A stretch of 64,000 nt of DNA, from assembly GCF_002287065.1 (NCBI RefSeq), contig NZ_NSJZ01000005.1, positions 1-64,000 on the forward strand, written 5' to 3'. Position numbers and translations under genes: made by a program. Shown here piece by piece: positions 56,705-64,000 of the stretch. The stretch's first letter is position 1; the number at the start of each line of letters is the position of its first letter. The DNA comes from Paracoccus salipaludis. Its GTDB lineage: Bacteria; Pseudomonadota; Alphaproteobacteria; Rhodobacterales; Rhodobacteraceae. The notes under the pieces are model-generated. The model made no database searches. It saw only the letters and a program-made list of their open reading frames with translations, and had not been told where the DNA came from.

Positions 56705-57498
56705 CCGTGCCGGGCATCACGGACTGGGACGACGCTTATGCCAACATCGTCCACATCCCCGGCGGGGCCGAGTTCCCCGACCGCTGGCTGCGTGACGCCG
56801 CCGCCTTCCGCGCCACCCGGGCGCCCGAGGCGGTGGGTGGAGGCGAGTTCCATCTTCCCGAAGGCGCGCCCCGGGGTCTGATGGTCTTCATCCACGGCGG
56901 CTACTGGATGAAGTTCGGGCCCGCGTGGTTTTCCCATCTCGCGCAGGGTGCGCTGGCGCGGGGCTGGGCGGTGCTGCTGCCGGGCTATCCGCTGGCGCCC
57001 ACGGGCACGCTGTCCGGGATGCGGGATGCCGTGGCCGCCCAGGTCGCCGCGGCGGCTGAGCGGGTCGCGGGGCCGATCGCCCTGACCGGACATTCCGCCG
57101 GCGGTCACCTCGCCGCGCGGCTGATCTGCGACGACAGCCCCCTGCCCGCGCCGGTGCTGGCGCGCATCCGGCGCTGCCTGCCGATCTCGGGTCTCTTCGA
57201 CCTGCGGCCGCTGCAGCAGACGGCCATGCGCGGCGACCTTGGCCTGACGGACGAGGTCGCGCGGCGGGAAAGCCCGCTGTTCCACCTGCCCGCCCGCGAC
57301 CTGGACCTGCACATCTGGGTCGGGGCCGATGAGCGGGCGGTCTTTGTCCAGCAGTCGCGCCTGATCCACGCGGCCTGGGCGGGTTGGCCCGACCGCACCG
57401 ACCTGACAGTTGAGCCCGGCCGGCACCACCTCGACGTCATCGACGGGCTGGCCGATCCCGCACATCCGCTGACCGAGGCGCTTCTGGGCGGTTTCTGA
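56701..57498 (+). CDS. Alpha/beta hydrolase (arylformamidase-like)
   Basis: This 265-aa hydrolase has [11 protein letters not shown] (HGGYW motif) and the nucleophile elbow [13 protein letters not shown], as in kynurenine formamidase and related carboxylesterases. The C-terminal His lies in RHHLDVIDG. The GTG start overlaps the crotonase stop. It may act on a product of the crotonase, but nothing in sequence proves this. Confidence 0.82.
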   Translation: MTVPGITDWDDAYANIVHIPGGAEFPDRWLRDAAAFRATRAPEAVGGGEFHLPEGAPRGLMVFIHGGYWMKFGPAWFSHLAQGALARGWAVLLPGYPLAPTGTLSGMRDAVAAQVAAAAERVAGPIALTGHSAGGHLAARLICDDSPLPAPVLARIRRCLPISGLFDLRPLQQTAMRGDLGLTDEVARRESPLFHLPARDLDLHIWVGADERAVFVQQSRLIHAAWAGWPDRTDLTVEPGRHHLDVIDGLADPAHPLTEALLGGF

Positions 57499-57505
57499 AC
57501 GCGAA

Positions 57506-57530
57506 GGCGGGCGGCCATCGGCCGCCCGCC
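57506..57530. terminator. Bidirectional hairpin terminator
   Basis: An 11-bp perfect GC stem (GGCGGGCGGCC and its complement) with an ATC loop lies between the convergent hydrolase and BON protein genes. U tails are poor on both sides, so it may be only partly Rho-independent. Confidence 0.55.
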
Positions 57531-57551
57531 CGTGTCATCCCTGCCGTCCGA

Positions 57552-58976
57552 TCAGCTGCGGCCCGACGAGCCCGAACCGCCCGAGGTGCCGCCGGACGAG
57601 CCCGAGGTCGGACCCGCCGAGCCCGCGCCGCTGGCGCCCGTCGTGGACGAGGCCCCGCTCATGCTGCCCGAGGACGAGCTGGCCGACCCGCTGCCGGTCC
57701 CGGTCCCGGCGCCGCCCGAGCCGCCGGAACCCGAGCTGCCCGAGCCCGAGCCGCCCGAGCCGGACCCGCCGGAACCCGAACCGGAGCCGCCGCTGCCGGA
57801 ACTGCCGGAGGACGCCCCGCCCGAGCTGCCGGAGCCCGAGGACTGGTCCGACGATCCGCTGGACATGCTGCCGCCATAGCCGCTGGACGAGCCGCCGCGC
57901 CCCTTGATGCGCAGGTTGTTCTGGACATGGCTCACGCCCATCACGCGCTCGGCGACGTCCTCGGCGCGGCGCTTGTCCTCGCGGCTGTCCACATGGCCGG
58001 TCAGCGTGACCTCGCCGCCCTTGACCTCGATCTCGATGTCCGAGGCGTCGATCATGTGGTCGTCCGACAGCCGGTCCGAGACATCCTCGCGGATGCGTTC
58101 GTCCGAACGGGAATAGCCCTTGGGACCCCGCCCGCGATGGGACATCCCCTGGCCCTGGCCGCCGCCATAGGCGCCGCGGAACGATCCGTCCTCGCTCCAG
58201 GTGTCCACGCCGCGGCCGTAGCCCGCGCCCGCCGCGCCCATGCCGGAGCCCATTCCGCCCCCCATGCCGCTGCCGCGCCGCGCGCCCATGCCGCCGCCGT
58301 AGCCCGAGCCGTGTTCGCCCGAATAGGCCGAGCCATAGCCGCCCGAGCCGCCCGAATAGCCGGACGAGCCGAAGTCCGAGCCGCGCCACTGATCGCCGCG
58401 CTGGCCGCCACCCTGGCCGCCGCCACCGGCGCCGCGGCCCTGGTCGCCGCCCCCGTAGCCGCCGCCATAGCCCGCGCCGGACCCGCCGGAGGAGCCGCCG
58501 CTCAGGTTGCGGCCGGCATAGTCATGGCTGGTGGACGTGCCCCGGCCCGACTGACCGTAGCCGCCTCCACCGCCGTAGCCGCCACCGCTGCCATAGCCGC
58601 CCCCGCCGCTGCCGTAGCCGCCGCCATAGGCGCCACGGCCCTGGTCGCCGCCGGAGTCGCGTCCCGAAAAGCCGCGGTTCCCGTAATCGTCGCGGTCGCC
58701 CCCGCGGAACCCGCCGCCGCTGCTCTCGCCGCCACGATATCCGCCGCCGCCGTAATCGCCGCTGCGGCCATAGCCGCCGCCGTAATCGCCGCCGCGCGAG
58801 CTGCGACCCTGGTCATGGCGGCTATATTCCGAAGGGCCGGCCCAGTCGCGGTCGCTGATCATGCCCGGATGGTCGGGGTCGCCATAGCGGCGGCTGGCCC
58901 GCAGCTCGTCATCGCGGTCGTTCCGGCCCGGCTCGCGGCGCCGATAGCCCTGGTCGTAGCGATTGTCGTCTTGCAT
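57552..58976 (-). CDS. Glycine/serine-rich protein with a BON domain
   Basis: This 474-aa protein has an N-terminal charged region (MQDDNRYDQGYRRREPGRND), then a long Gly/Tyr/Ser/Arg-rich region (about 60-270) with repeated GGYG and GGYGSG units. A BON domain (about 300-375: SRSDERIREDVSDRLSDD, IEIEVKGGEVTLTGHVDSRE) follows, then a Ser/Gly tail of about 100 residues. BON domains bind membranes or phospholipids in stress proteins. The ATG at 58976 has GGAGG at 9 nt; the upstream ATG at 58985 abuts it. It has no signal peptide. Confidence 0.8.
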   Translation of the reverse strand: MQDDNRYDQGYRRREPGRNDRDDELRASRRYGDPDHPGMISDRDWAGPSEYSRHDQGRSSRGGDYGGGYGRSGDYGGGGYRGGESSGGGFRGGDRDDYGNRGFSGRDSGGDQGRGAYGGGYGSGGGGYGSGGGYGGGGGYGQSGRGTSTSHDYAGRNLSGGSSGGSGAGYGGGYGGGDQGRGAGGGGQGGGQRGDQWRGSDFGSSGYSGGSGGYGSAYSGEHGSGYGGGMGARRGSGMGGGMGSGMGAAGAGYGRGVDTWSEDGSFRGAYGGGQGQGMSHRGRGPKGYSRSDERIREDVSDRLSDDHMIDASDIEIEVKGGEVTLTGHVDSREDKRRAEDVAERVMGVSHVQNNLRIKGRGGSSSGYGGSMSSGSSDQSSGSGSSGGASSGSSGSGGSGSGSGGSGSGGSGSGSSGSGGSGGAGTGTGSGSASSSSGSMSGASSTTGASGAGSAGPTSGSSGGTSGGSGSSGRS

Positions 58977-59064
58977 TGGGAACATCCTCCTTTTGCAGCG
59001 CCGCTGTGGCAGCGCCGACACGAGGACAATGTTTTTGCAGCCTGCTTGGTTTGCGGGCAGGACG

Positions 59065-59100
59065 AAAAAAAGGATGACGGCCCCTCTGCGGCCGTCATCC
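59065..59100 (-). terminator. Rho-independent terminator of gabT
   Basis: An 11-bp perfect stem (GGATGACGGCC at 59072-59082 with its complement at 59090-59100) is followed by seven U residues on the minus strand, 17 nt after the gabT stop. Confidence 0.93.
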
Positions 59101-59116
59101 TCAAGGGCAAGGCCGC

Positions 59117-60442
59117 TCAGGCCTCCTGCTTGCCGGGCGCGAGGTTCCCGTCCTTCTGCACGTCCTTGCGCGAGGATACGCGGGCCGCGCGGATCGCGTC
59201 CTCGAGGATGTCCAGCGCTTCCTCGAAGACCGCATCGGGGACGGTCAACGGCGGCAGGAAGCGGATCACGTTGCCGTGAACCCCGCAGGTCAGCAGGATG
59301 AGGCTGCGGCTCAGCGCTTCTTCTCGCACCCGGTTGGTGAACTCGGGACTGGGCTTGTCGGTGCCTGCCACGTTGAACTCCACCGCGTTCATCAGGCCGG
59401 GACCGCGGATGTCCACGATCTCGGGCACGTCGTCGCGCAGTGAGGCAAGGCGCTGCTTGAGCCGCTGGCCCAGCCGCTCGGCGCGCTCGGCCAGGTCTTC
59501 CTCCTCGATCACGTCCAGCACGGCATGGGCGGCGGCAACGCCCAGCGGGTTGCCGGCATAGGTGCCGCCAAGGCCACCGGGGTTCGGCGCGTCCATGACC
59601 TCGGCCCGGCCCGTGACGGCGGAGATCGGCAGGCCGCCGCCCAGGCCCTTGGCCATGGTGGTGATGTCGGCGGCGACCCCGTGATGCTCCATCGCGAACA
59701 GCTTGCCGGTGCGCGCAAAGCCGGTCTGCACCTCGTCGGCGATCAGCAGCATCCCGTGATCGTCGCAAAGCTGGCGCAGCTTCTGCATGAAGCCCGAGGG
59801 GACGGGATAGAAGCCCCCCTCGCCCTGCACGGGCTCGACGATGATCGCAGCCACGCGGGCGGGATCGACATCGGCCTTGAACAGCTTGTCCAGCGCCGCC
59901 AGCGCGTCATCCTGCGACACGCCGTGCAGTTCGTTCGGGAAGGGCAGGTGCCAGACATCGGGCATCATGGCGCCGAAGCCCGCCTTGTAGGGCTGGACCT
60001 TGCCGGTCAGCGTCATCCCCATGAAGGTCCGGCCGTGGAACGCGCCGGTGAAGGCCACGATGGCGCTGCGGCCGGTGGCGAAGCGGGCGATCTTGATGGC
60101 GTTCTCGACCGCCTCGGCGCCGGTGGTGGCGAAGATCGTCTTCTTCGGGAAGTCGCCGGGGACCAGCCGGTTCAGCCGCTCGGCCAGGGCCACGTAGTTC
60201 TCGTAGGGAACGACCTGGTGGCAGGTATGGGTGAAGCGGTCGAGCTGGTCCTTCACGGCCTGCACGACCTTGGGATGCCTGTGGCCGGTGTTCACCACCG
60301 CGATGCCGGCGGCGAAGTCGATGTAGCGATTGCCGTCCTTGTCCCAGATCTCGGCATTCTCGGCGCGCTCGGCATAGATCTGCGTGGTCATTCCCACGCC
60401 GCGCGAGATGGCGGCGTTCTTGCGGTCGGTCATCGTGGTCAT
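59117..60442 (-). CDS. gabT: 4-aminobutyrate-2-oxoglutarate aminotransferase
   Basis: This 441-aa class III PLP aminotransferase moves the amino group of GABA to 2-oxoglutarate. It has ATTGAEAVENAIKIARFATG, FHGRTFMGMTLTGK, ADEVQTGFARTGKLFAMEHH and the PLP lysine in TTMAKGLGGGLPISAV. GGGAG lies 6 nt before the ATG at 60442, which decides the start over the ATG 9 nt later. The substrate assignment could extend to other omega-amino acids. Confidence 0.9.
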   Translation of the reverse strand: MTTMTDRKNAAISRGVGMTTQIYAERAENAEIWDKDGNRYIDFAAGIAVVNTGHRHPKVVQAVKDQLDRFTHTCHQVVPYENYVALAERLNRLVPGDFPKKTIFATTGAEAVENAIKIARFATGRSAIVAFTGAFHGRTFMGMTLTGKVQPYKAGFGAMMPDVWHLPFPNELHGVSQDDALAALDKLFKADVDPARVAAIIVEPVQGEGGFYPVPSGFMQKLRQLCDDHGMLLIADEVQTGFARTGKLFAMEHHGVAADITTMAKGLGGGLPISAVTGRAEVMDAPNPGGLGGTYAGNPLGVAAAHAVLDVIEEEDLAERAERLGQRLKQRLASLRDDVPEIVDIRGPGLMNAVEFNVAGTDKPSPEFTNRVREEALSRSLILLTCGVHGNVIRFLPPLTVPDAVFEEALDILEDAIRAARVSSRKDVQKDGNLAPGKQEA

Positions 60443-60584
60443 CGGTCGCTCCCTCGGCATCCGGCGGCGCTTCCCGGCGCCGGCCGGCCTCATCTGTAAC
60501 CTGTGAACCGTCTTGCACAATGGGGTGTTTGCTTGGTCAAGGCCCGCACAGCCGGCCCCATTTCCGACAGCCCGAAGGCAGGCC

Positions 60585-61310
60585 ATGTTCCCGATCCGAG
60601 ACCACAACCCTTCCACGGGCACGCCCCATGTGACCCGCGCCCTGATCCTGCTGAACGTCATGCTGTTCCTGCTGACGGCGCCCTGGGCGGGCGGCATGGT
60701 GGGCCTGTGGGAAGGGCTGGCGCTTTATCCGGTCGCGGTGGTGCATGGCGAGCTGCTGTGGGGCTGGTTCACCCACATGTTCCTGCACGCGGGCCTGCTG
60801 CACCTGGGCGGCAACATGCTGTTCCTGTGGATCTTCGGCGACAACCTGGAAGACCAGATGGGTCATCTCGGCTTTCTGCTGTTCTACCTGGGATGCGGGC
60901 TGGTGGCCGCGGCCGCGCAGGTTCTGGCCGAGCCCTCCCTCGGCGTGCCGATGGTCGGCGCCTCGGGGGCCATCGCGGGGGTGATGGGGGGCTACCTGCT
61001 GATGTTCCCGCGCGCCAAGGTGGACGTGGTGGCCATCATCATCATCTTCATCAAGATGTTCACCATCCCCGCCTGGGTGATGCTGGCCGTGTGGTTCGGG
61101 GTCCAGCTCGTGTCGGGCTACGCGATGATCGGAGGCGAGTCGGGCGTGGCCTACTGGGCCCATGCGGGGGGCTTCGTCGCCGGGGTGGTGCTTGCCATCC
61201 CCCTGTTCCTGCGGCGCGGCGGACCTGCCTTCTGGCGCATCACCCAAGGCCATCCGCCGCATCCGGCGGTGGAATATGCGCCCAGCCGCATCCCGCAGGT
61301 GCGCCGCTAG
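60585..61310 (+). CDS. Rhomboid-family intramembrane serine protease
   Basis: This 241-aa membrane protein has six helices. The catalytic Ser127 lies in GASGAIAGVMGG and His193 in AYWAHAGGFVAG. The upstream loop HMFLHAGLLHLGGNMLFLWI is also conserved. It cleaves substrates within the membrane. Its TAG stop shares CTAG with the convergent mnmD stop. It is divergent from gabT. Confidence 0.93.
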   Translation: MFPIRDHNPSTGTPHVTRALILLNVMLFLLTAPWAGGMVGLWEGLALYPVAVVHGELLWGWFTHMFLHAGLLHLGGNMLFLWIFGDNLEDQMGHLGFLLFYLGCGLVAAAAQVLAEPSLGVPMVGASGAIAGVMGGYLLMFPRAKVDVVAIIIIFIKMFTIPAWVMLAVWFGVQLVSGYAMIGGESGVAYWAHAGGFVAGVVLAIPLFLRRGGPAFWRITQGHPPHPAVEYAPSRIPQVRR

Positions 61311-61957
61311 GGCCTGACCCCCCGGCTCATGTGGCGCTTGCCGGCAAAGCCGGGGGCACGCTCGACGGTGAAGCCTGCCGCCGCCAGCGCCCGGCGGACA
61401 TGGCCTGCGGCGGTATAGGTGGCGAAACTGCCGCCCGGCGCGGTGTGGCGGCCGATCTCGGCCATCAGCGCATCCGACCAGAGTTCCGGGTTCTTGGCGG
61501 GCGAGAAGCCGTCCAGGAACCAGGCATCCGCCGCCCCCTGCCAGGCGGGCAGCGTTTCCCGGGCGTCGCCCTGGATGACCTCGACCGTGACCTGCCCCAC
61601 GCGGAAGCCTGCCCTGCCCCAGCCTGCACGCAACTCGGCCGACAGCGCGGCCAGTTCGGGGAAGGCCTCATGGGCGCGGGCAAGGTCCCCCGGCGTCATC
61701 GGGAAGGCCTCGAAGCTGGTGAAGCGCATGGGCACGGTCGCGACCCGGGCCAGCGCCAGAAGGTTCAGGCCGGTGCCAAAGCCCGTCTCGGCCACGTGAA
61801 AGCCGGGGCGCAGCCGCCGGGGAAGGTCATTCCCCGCCAGAAAGACATGTCGCGTCTCCTCCAGCCCGCCGGCGAGGCTGAAGTAGGGGTCGTCGAAGCG
61901 CCGCGAGACGGGGATCGCGCCGCGCCAGTCCAGGCCGCTCTGGTCGTCGTGGGTCAT
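61307..61957 (-). CDS. mnmD: tRNA (5-methylaminomethyl-2-thiouridine)(34)-methyltransferase MnmD
   Basis: This 216-aa SAM-dependent methyltransferase corresponds to the N-terminal half of bifunctional MnmC. It finishes mnm5s2U at the wobble position of tRNAs for Lys, Glu and Gln. Motifs are HVFLAGNDLPRRL, VAETGFGTGLNLLALA (SAM binding) and DAWFLDGFSPAKNPELWS. AAGGAG 9 nt before the ATG supports the start. The oxidase half is encoded divergently by the next gene. Confidence 0.92.
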   Translation of the reverse strand: MTHDDQSGLDWRGAIPVSRRFDDPYFSLAGGLEETRHVFLAGNDLPRRLRPGFHVAETGFGTGLNLLALARVATVPMRFTSFEAFPMTPGDLARAHEAFPELAALSAELRAGWGRAGFRVGQVTVEVIQGDARETLPAWQGAADAWFLDGFSPAKNPELWSDALMAEIGRHTAPGGSFATYTAAGHVRRALAAAGFTVERAPGFAGKRHMSRGVRP

Positions 61958-62003
61958 CGGCGCTAACTCCTTGCCGCGCGGCTCATGCGGAAAGGATAGG
62001 GCG

Positions 62004-63044
62004 ATGGCAAGCACGGTGACGGTGATGGGCGCCGGGATCTTTGGCCTGTCCTGCGCCTGGGAATGCCTGAAGCGCGGCGCGCGGGTCCGGGTGATCGAGG
62101 CCGCCCGCGTCGGCGCGGGTTCCAGCGGCGGCACGGTGGGGGCGCTGGCGCCGCACGCGCCGGAAAACTGGAACGCCAAGAAGCAGATGCAGCTTAACGC
62201 GCTGGTCGCGGCCGAAGGCTGGTGGGCCGCGATCGCGCAGGCGGGCGGCACCGACCCCGGCTACGCCCGGACCGGGCGGGTCCAGCCCGCCGATCCCGCC
62301 ACGCTGGACCGCCTGCGCGCCCGCATCGCGGCGGCAGCCGAGGTCTGGCCCGCCCCCTTCCGCATGGAACTGACCGACGCGCCGCAGGCCGCGCTGCTGC
62401 CGGTCAGCGAAAGCGGGCTTTATCTCACCGATACCCTGACCGCCCGCCTGTCCCCCCGCCGCGCAGGAGCCGCACTGGCAGCGGCGATCCGCGCCAAGGG
62501 TGGCGTCATCGAGGAAAACGCGGGGCCGCAGTCGCCGGATGATAGGGACGGCCCGGTGATCTGGGCCACCGGAGCCGCAGGTCTTGCCGCCCTGTCCGTT
62601 GACCTGGGACGCAGCATCGGCACCGGGGTCAAGGGCCAGTCCGCCCTGCTGGCCTACCCGGCCCCGGACGCGCCGCAGGTCTTTGCCGTCGGCCTGCACA
62701 TCGTTCCGCACGCAGATGGCACCGTGGCGATCGGCTCGACGTCCGAGCGCGACTTCGACGATCCCGCCGGCACCGACGCCCAACTCGACGCGCTGGTCGA
62801 GCGCGCCCGCGTCCTCTGCCCCGTGCTGAGGAATGCCCCCGTGATCGACCGCTGGGCCGGTGTCCGCCCCCGCGCGGCCAGCCGCGCGCCGCTGCTGGGC
62901 CATTGGCCGGGTCGCCCCGGCCATTTCGTCGCGAACGGAGGCTTCAAGATCGGATTCGGCATGGCCCCCGCCATCGCCGCCCTGATGGCCGAGCTGGTCC
63001 TTCTCGACCGCGACCGCATCCCTGACGCGTTCCGCCTGACCTGA
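62004..63044 (+). CDS. FAD-dependent oxidoreductase (MnmC C-terminal-domain-like)
   Basis: This 346-aa DAO-family flavoprotein has the FAD-binding motif VTVMGAGIFGLSCAWECLKRG, SSGGTVGALAPHAPENWNAK, IWATGAAG and a late NGGFKIGFGMAPA. It resembles the MnmC oxidase domain that removes the carboxymethyl group from cmnm5s2U34. Together with the divergent mnmD (46 nt apart) it would replace bifunctional MnmC. AAGGA precedes the ATG. A different amine or amino-acid oxidase activity cannot be excluded. Confidence 0.8.
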   Translation: MASTVTVMGAGIFGLSCAWECLKRGARVRVIEAARVGAGSSGGTVGALAPHAPENWNAKKQMQLNALVAAEGWWAAIAQAGGTDPGYARTGRVQPADPATLDRLRARIAAAAEVWPAPFRMELTDAPQAALLPVSESGLYLTDTLTARLSPRRAGAALAAAIRAKGGVIEENAGPQSPDDRDGPVIWATGAAGLAALSVDLGRSIGTGVKGQSALLAYPAPDAPQVFAVGLHIVPHADGTVAIGSTSERDFDDPAGTDAQLDALVERARVLCPVLRNAPVIDRWAGVRPRAASRAPLLGHWPGRPGHFVANGGFKIGFGMAPAIAALMAELVLLDRDRIPDAFRLT

Positions 63045-63145
63045 GATGGCTGCCTGCCCTGCCGCCGCCCCGCATCCGGGCAGTGGATCATGCAGCCTGC
63101 CTCGACCGCGCAACCCTTCCCGGGGCGGCCGCCTTCCGCCCGGTG

Positions 63146-63472
63146 CTAGTCGCGGGTAAAGCGCCGCCGCGCGTCGGCATGGATGTTGCGCTTCAGTTCC
63201 AGCAGGGCGATCTGCCGTTGCAGCCGCTTGCGCTCGACCTCGTCCTCGACCTGGTCCAGCACGGCGCGCTTGGCCTCGATGTCCTTGGCGAACTGCACCT
63301 CGGGCGGCAGGAAGCCGCCGTCCGCCATCATCCGGTGCAGCACGTCGTCGGCCGTCTCGCGCAGGCGGACAGGGTCGAGCGGCTTGCCCTCGCCTGCCAG
63401 CCCCTGAAGCTCGCCATTGGCCGCCGCCTCGTCGATGCGGCGCTGTGCGATCAGATCGAACCAGTGCGTCAA
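63146..63472 (-). CDS. DUF1992 (DnaJ-related conserved domain) protein
   Basis: This 108-aa protein matches DUF1992: HWFDLIAQRRIDEAAANGEL, LAGEGKPLDP and the C-terminal LELKRNIHADARRRF. It begins with TTG overlapping the valS stop codon (TTGA), the only start that gives the conserved N-terminus. The function is unknown. Confidence 0.85.
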   Translation of the reverse strand: MTHWFDLIAQRRIDEAAANGELQGLAGEGKPLDPVRLRETADDVLHRMMADGGFLPPEVQFAKDIEAKRAVLDQVEDEVERKRLQRQIALLELKRNIHADARRRFTRD

Positions 63473-64000
63473 AAAGTCCTCAGCTGCTCCAGCGCGGCGC
63501 GGGTGCGGGCGATGTCCTCGTCCAGATCGGCCAGCTTGCCGCGCGTTTCCTCAATGACCTCGGGATCGGCGTTCTGGGCAAACTTGGGGTTCGACAGCCG
63601 GCCCCGCAAGCCCGAGGCGTCCTTTTCCGTCTTCGCCAGTGCCTTCTCGAGCCGTGCCGTCTCGGCGCCCGCGTCGATGACATCCCCGATGGGCAGCGCG
63701 AAGGAGGCACCGGGCGCCGCGACCGCGATCATCCCCCGGCCCGCCGTGCCATCGGCGGGCGCGTTCACCCGCGCCAGCCGCTCGAGCAGCGGCGCGTTGG
63801 CGGCCAGCGCCGCGCGGGCGGCCGCGTCGGCCTCGGTCACGACCAGGTCGAGCTTCGCGCCCGCAGGCACCCCCATCTGGGCGCGGGCGGAACGGATGCC
63901 CTCGATCAGCCCGATCACCCAGTTCATCTCGCGGTCGGCCTGCGCGTCGATCAGCTCGGGCCCGTAGTCCGGCCAGTCGCCATGCACCAGCATGGTCGAG
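63469..64000 (-). CDS. valS: Valyl-tRNA synthetase, C-terminal part (5' end outside the window)
   Basis: The last about 176 residues of ValRS are visible. They contain STMLVHGDWPDYG at the end of the anticodon-binding domain and then the C-terminal coiled coil (about 110 residues, rich in Ala, Glu, Arg) that contacts tRNA. The gene runs beyond position 64000. The stop overlaps the start of the DUF1992 gene. Confidence 0.92.
   Translation of the reverse strand, partial: STMLVHGDWPDYGPELIDAQADREMNWVIGLIEGIRSARAQMGVPAGAKLDLVVTEADAAARAALAANAPLLERLARVNAPADGTAGRGMIAVAAPGASFALPIGDVIDAGAETARLEKALAKTEKDASGLRGRLSNPKFAQNADPEVIEETRGKLADLDEDIARTRAALEQLRTF

Noticed and set aside
57552-58900. Regular GC-rich repeats in the BON gene considered as a CRISPR or tandem-repeat array
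   Set aside because: They are in-frame codons of Gly/Tyr/Ser repeats with variable length and no spacers.
58983-58985. The upstream ATG of the BON gene
   Set aside because: It abuts the GGAGG ribosome-binding site with no spacing; the ATG at 58976 has a 9-nt spacer.
60480-60545. TTGACC with a weak downstream hexamer upstream of gabT
   Set aside because: The -10 match is poor at any acceptable spacing, so no promoter is claimed.

Overview
The window is about 64 kb of high-GC chromosome from an alphaproteobacterium, most likely Rhodobacteraceae/Paracoccaceae (Paracoccus-like). This rests on the large RNase E with an acidic insertion in its S1 domain, a cysteine-poor IscR-type regulator, DctBD, a biotin cluster ordered bioB-bioF-bioD-bioA, a Hint-domain protein, DUF2794, and genes coupled by ATGA/GTGA/TGATG overlaps. 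No rRNA, tRNA, phage, insertion sequence or CRISPR array was found, so this looks like core and near-core chromosome rather than an island.

Left part (1-17.4 kb). Ribosomal proteins S9 and L13, a hotdog thioesterase, an enoyl-CoA hydratase and a CcdA-type membrane protein lead into rne, which has a long leader. Then come the dctB-dctD two-component system, purQ, a Tat-exported metallo-hydrolase, icd, a Hint-domain protein, a VIT1-type transporter coupled to an alpha/beta hydrolase, an IscR-type regulator and a CAP-domain lipoprotein.

Regulatory and transport cassette (17.5-25.4 kb). An atypical SDR is followed by two exported proteins of unknown function, a hybrid histidine kinase, a FIST sensor protein and a NarL/LuxR response regulator on the minus strand. 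A NitT/TauT-type ABC transporter lies divergently. A perfect 13-bp palindrome sits between the two arms. The set resembles regulators of PQQ-dependent alcohol or methanol oxidation, but no dehydrogenase is present here.

Middle (25.4-46.5 kb). A LysR regulator, 3-hydroxybutyrate dehydrogenase, a candidate minus-strand small RNA with its own promoter and terminator (27271-27381), an orphan oligopeptide-binding protein, a CsbD-like acidic protein, DUF2794, tctCBA, two tandem I78 inhibitor-like lipoproteins, the biotin operon, a BMP-type nucleoside ABC transporter, gyrB and an outer-membrane barrel protein with a structured leader.

Right part (46.6-64 kb). The complete ligase-associated DNA damage module (exonuclease, ATP-dependent ligase, Lhr-like helicase, PdeM), an EamA exporter and mobA share one strand. 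Divergent from these are DUF2478, a TusA-like protein, an AEC permease, a crotonase and an alpha/beta hydrolase. Then follow a glycine-rich BON protein, gabT, a rhomboid protease, a split MnmC pair (mnmD and an FAD oxidoreductase, divergent), DUF1992 and the 3' end of valS, which runs off the window.
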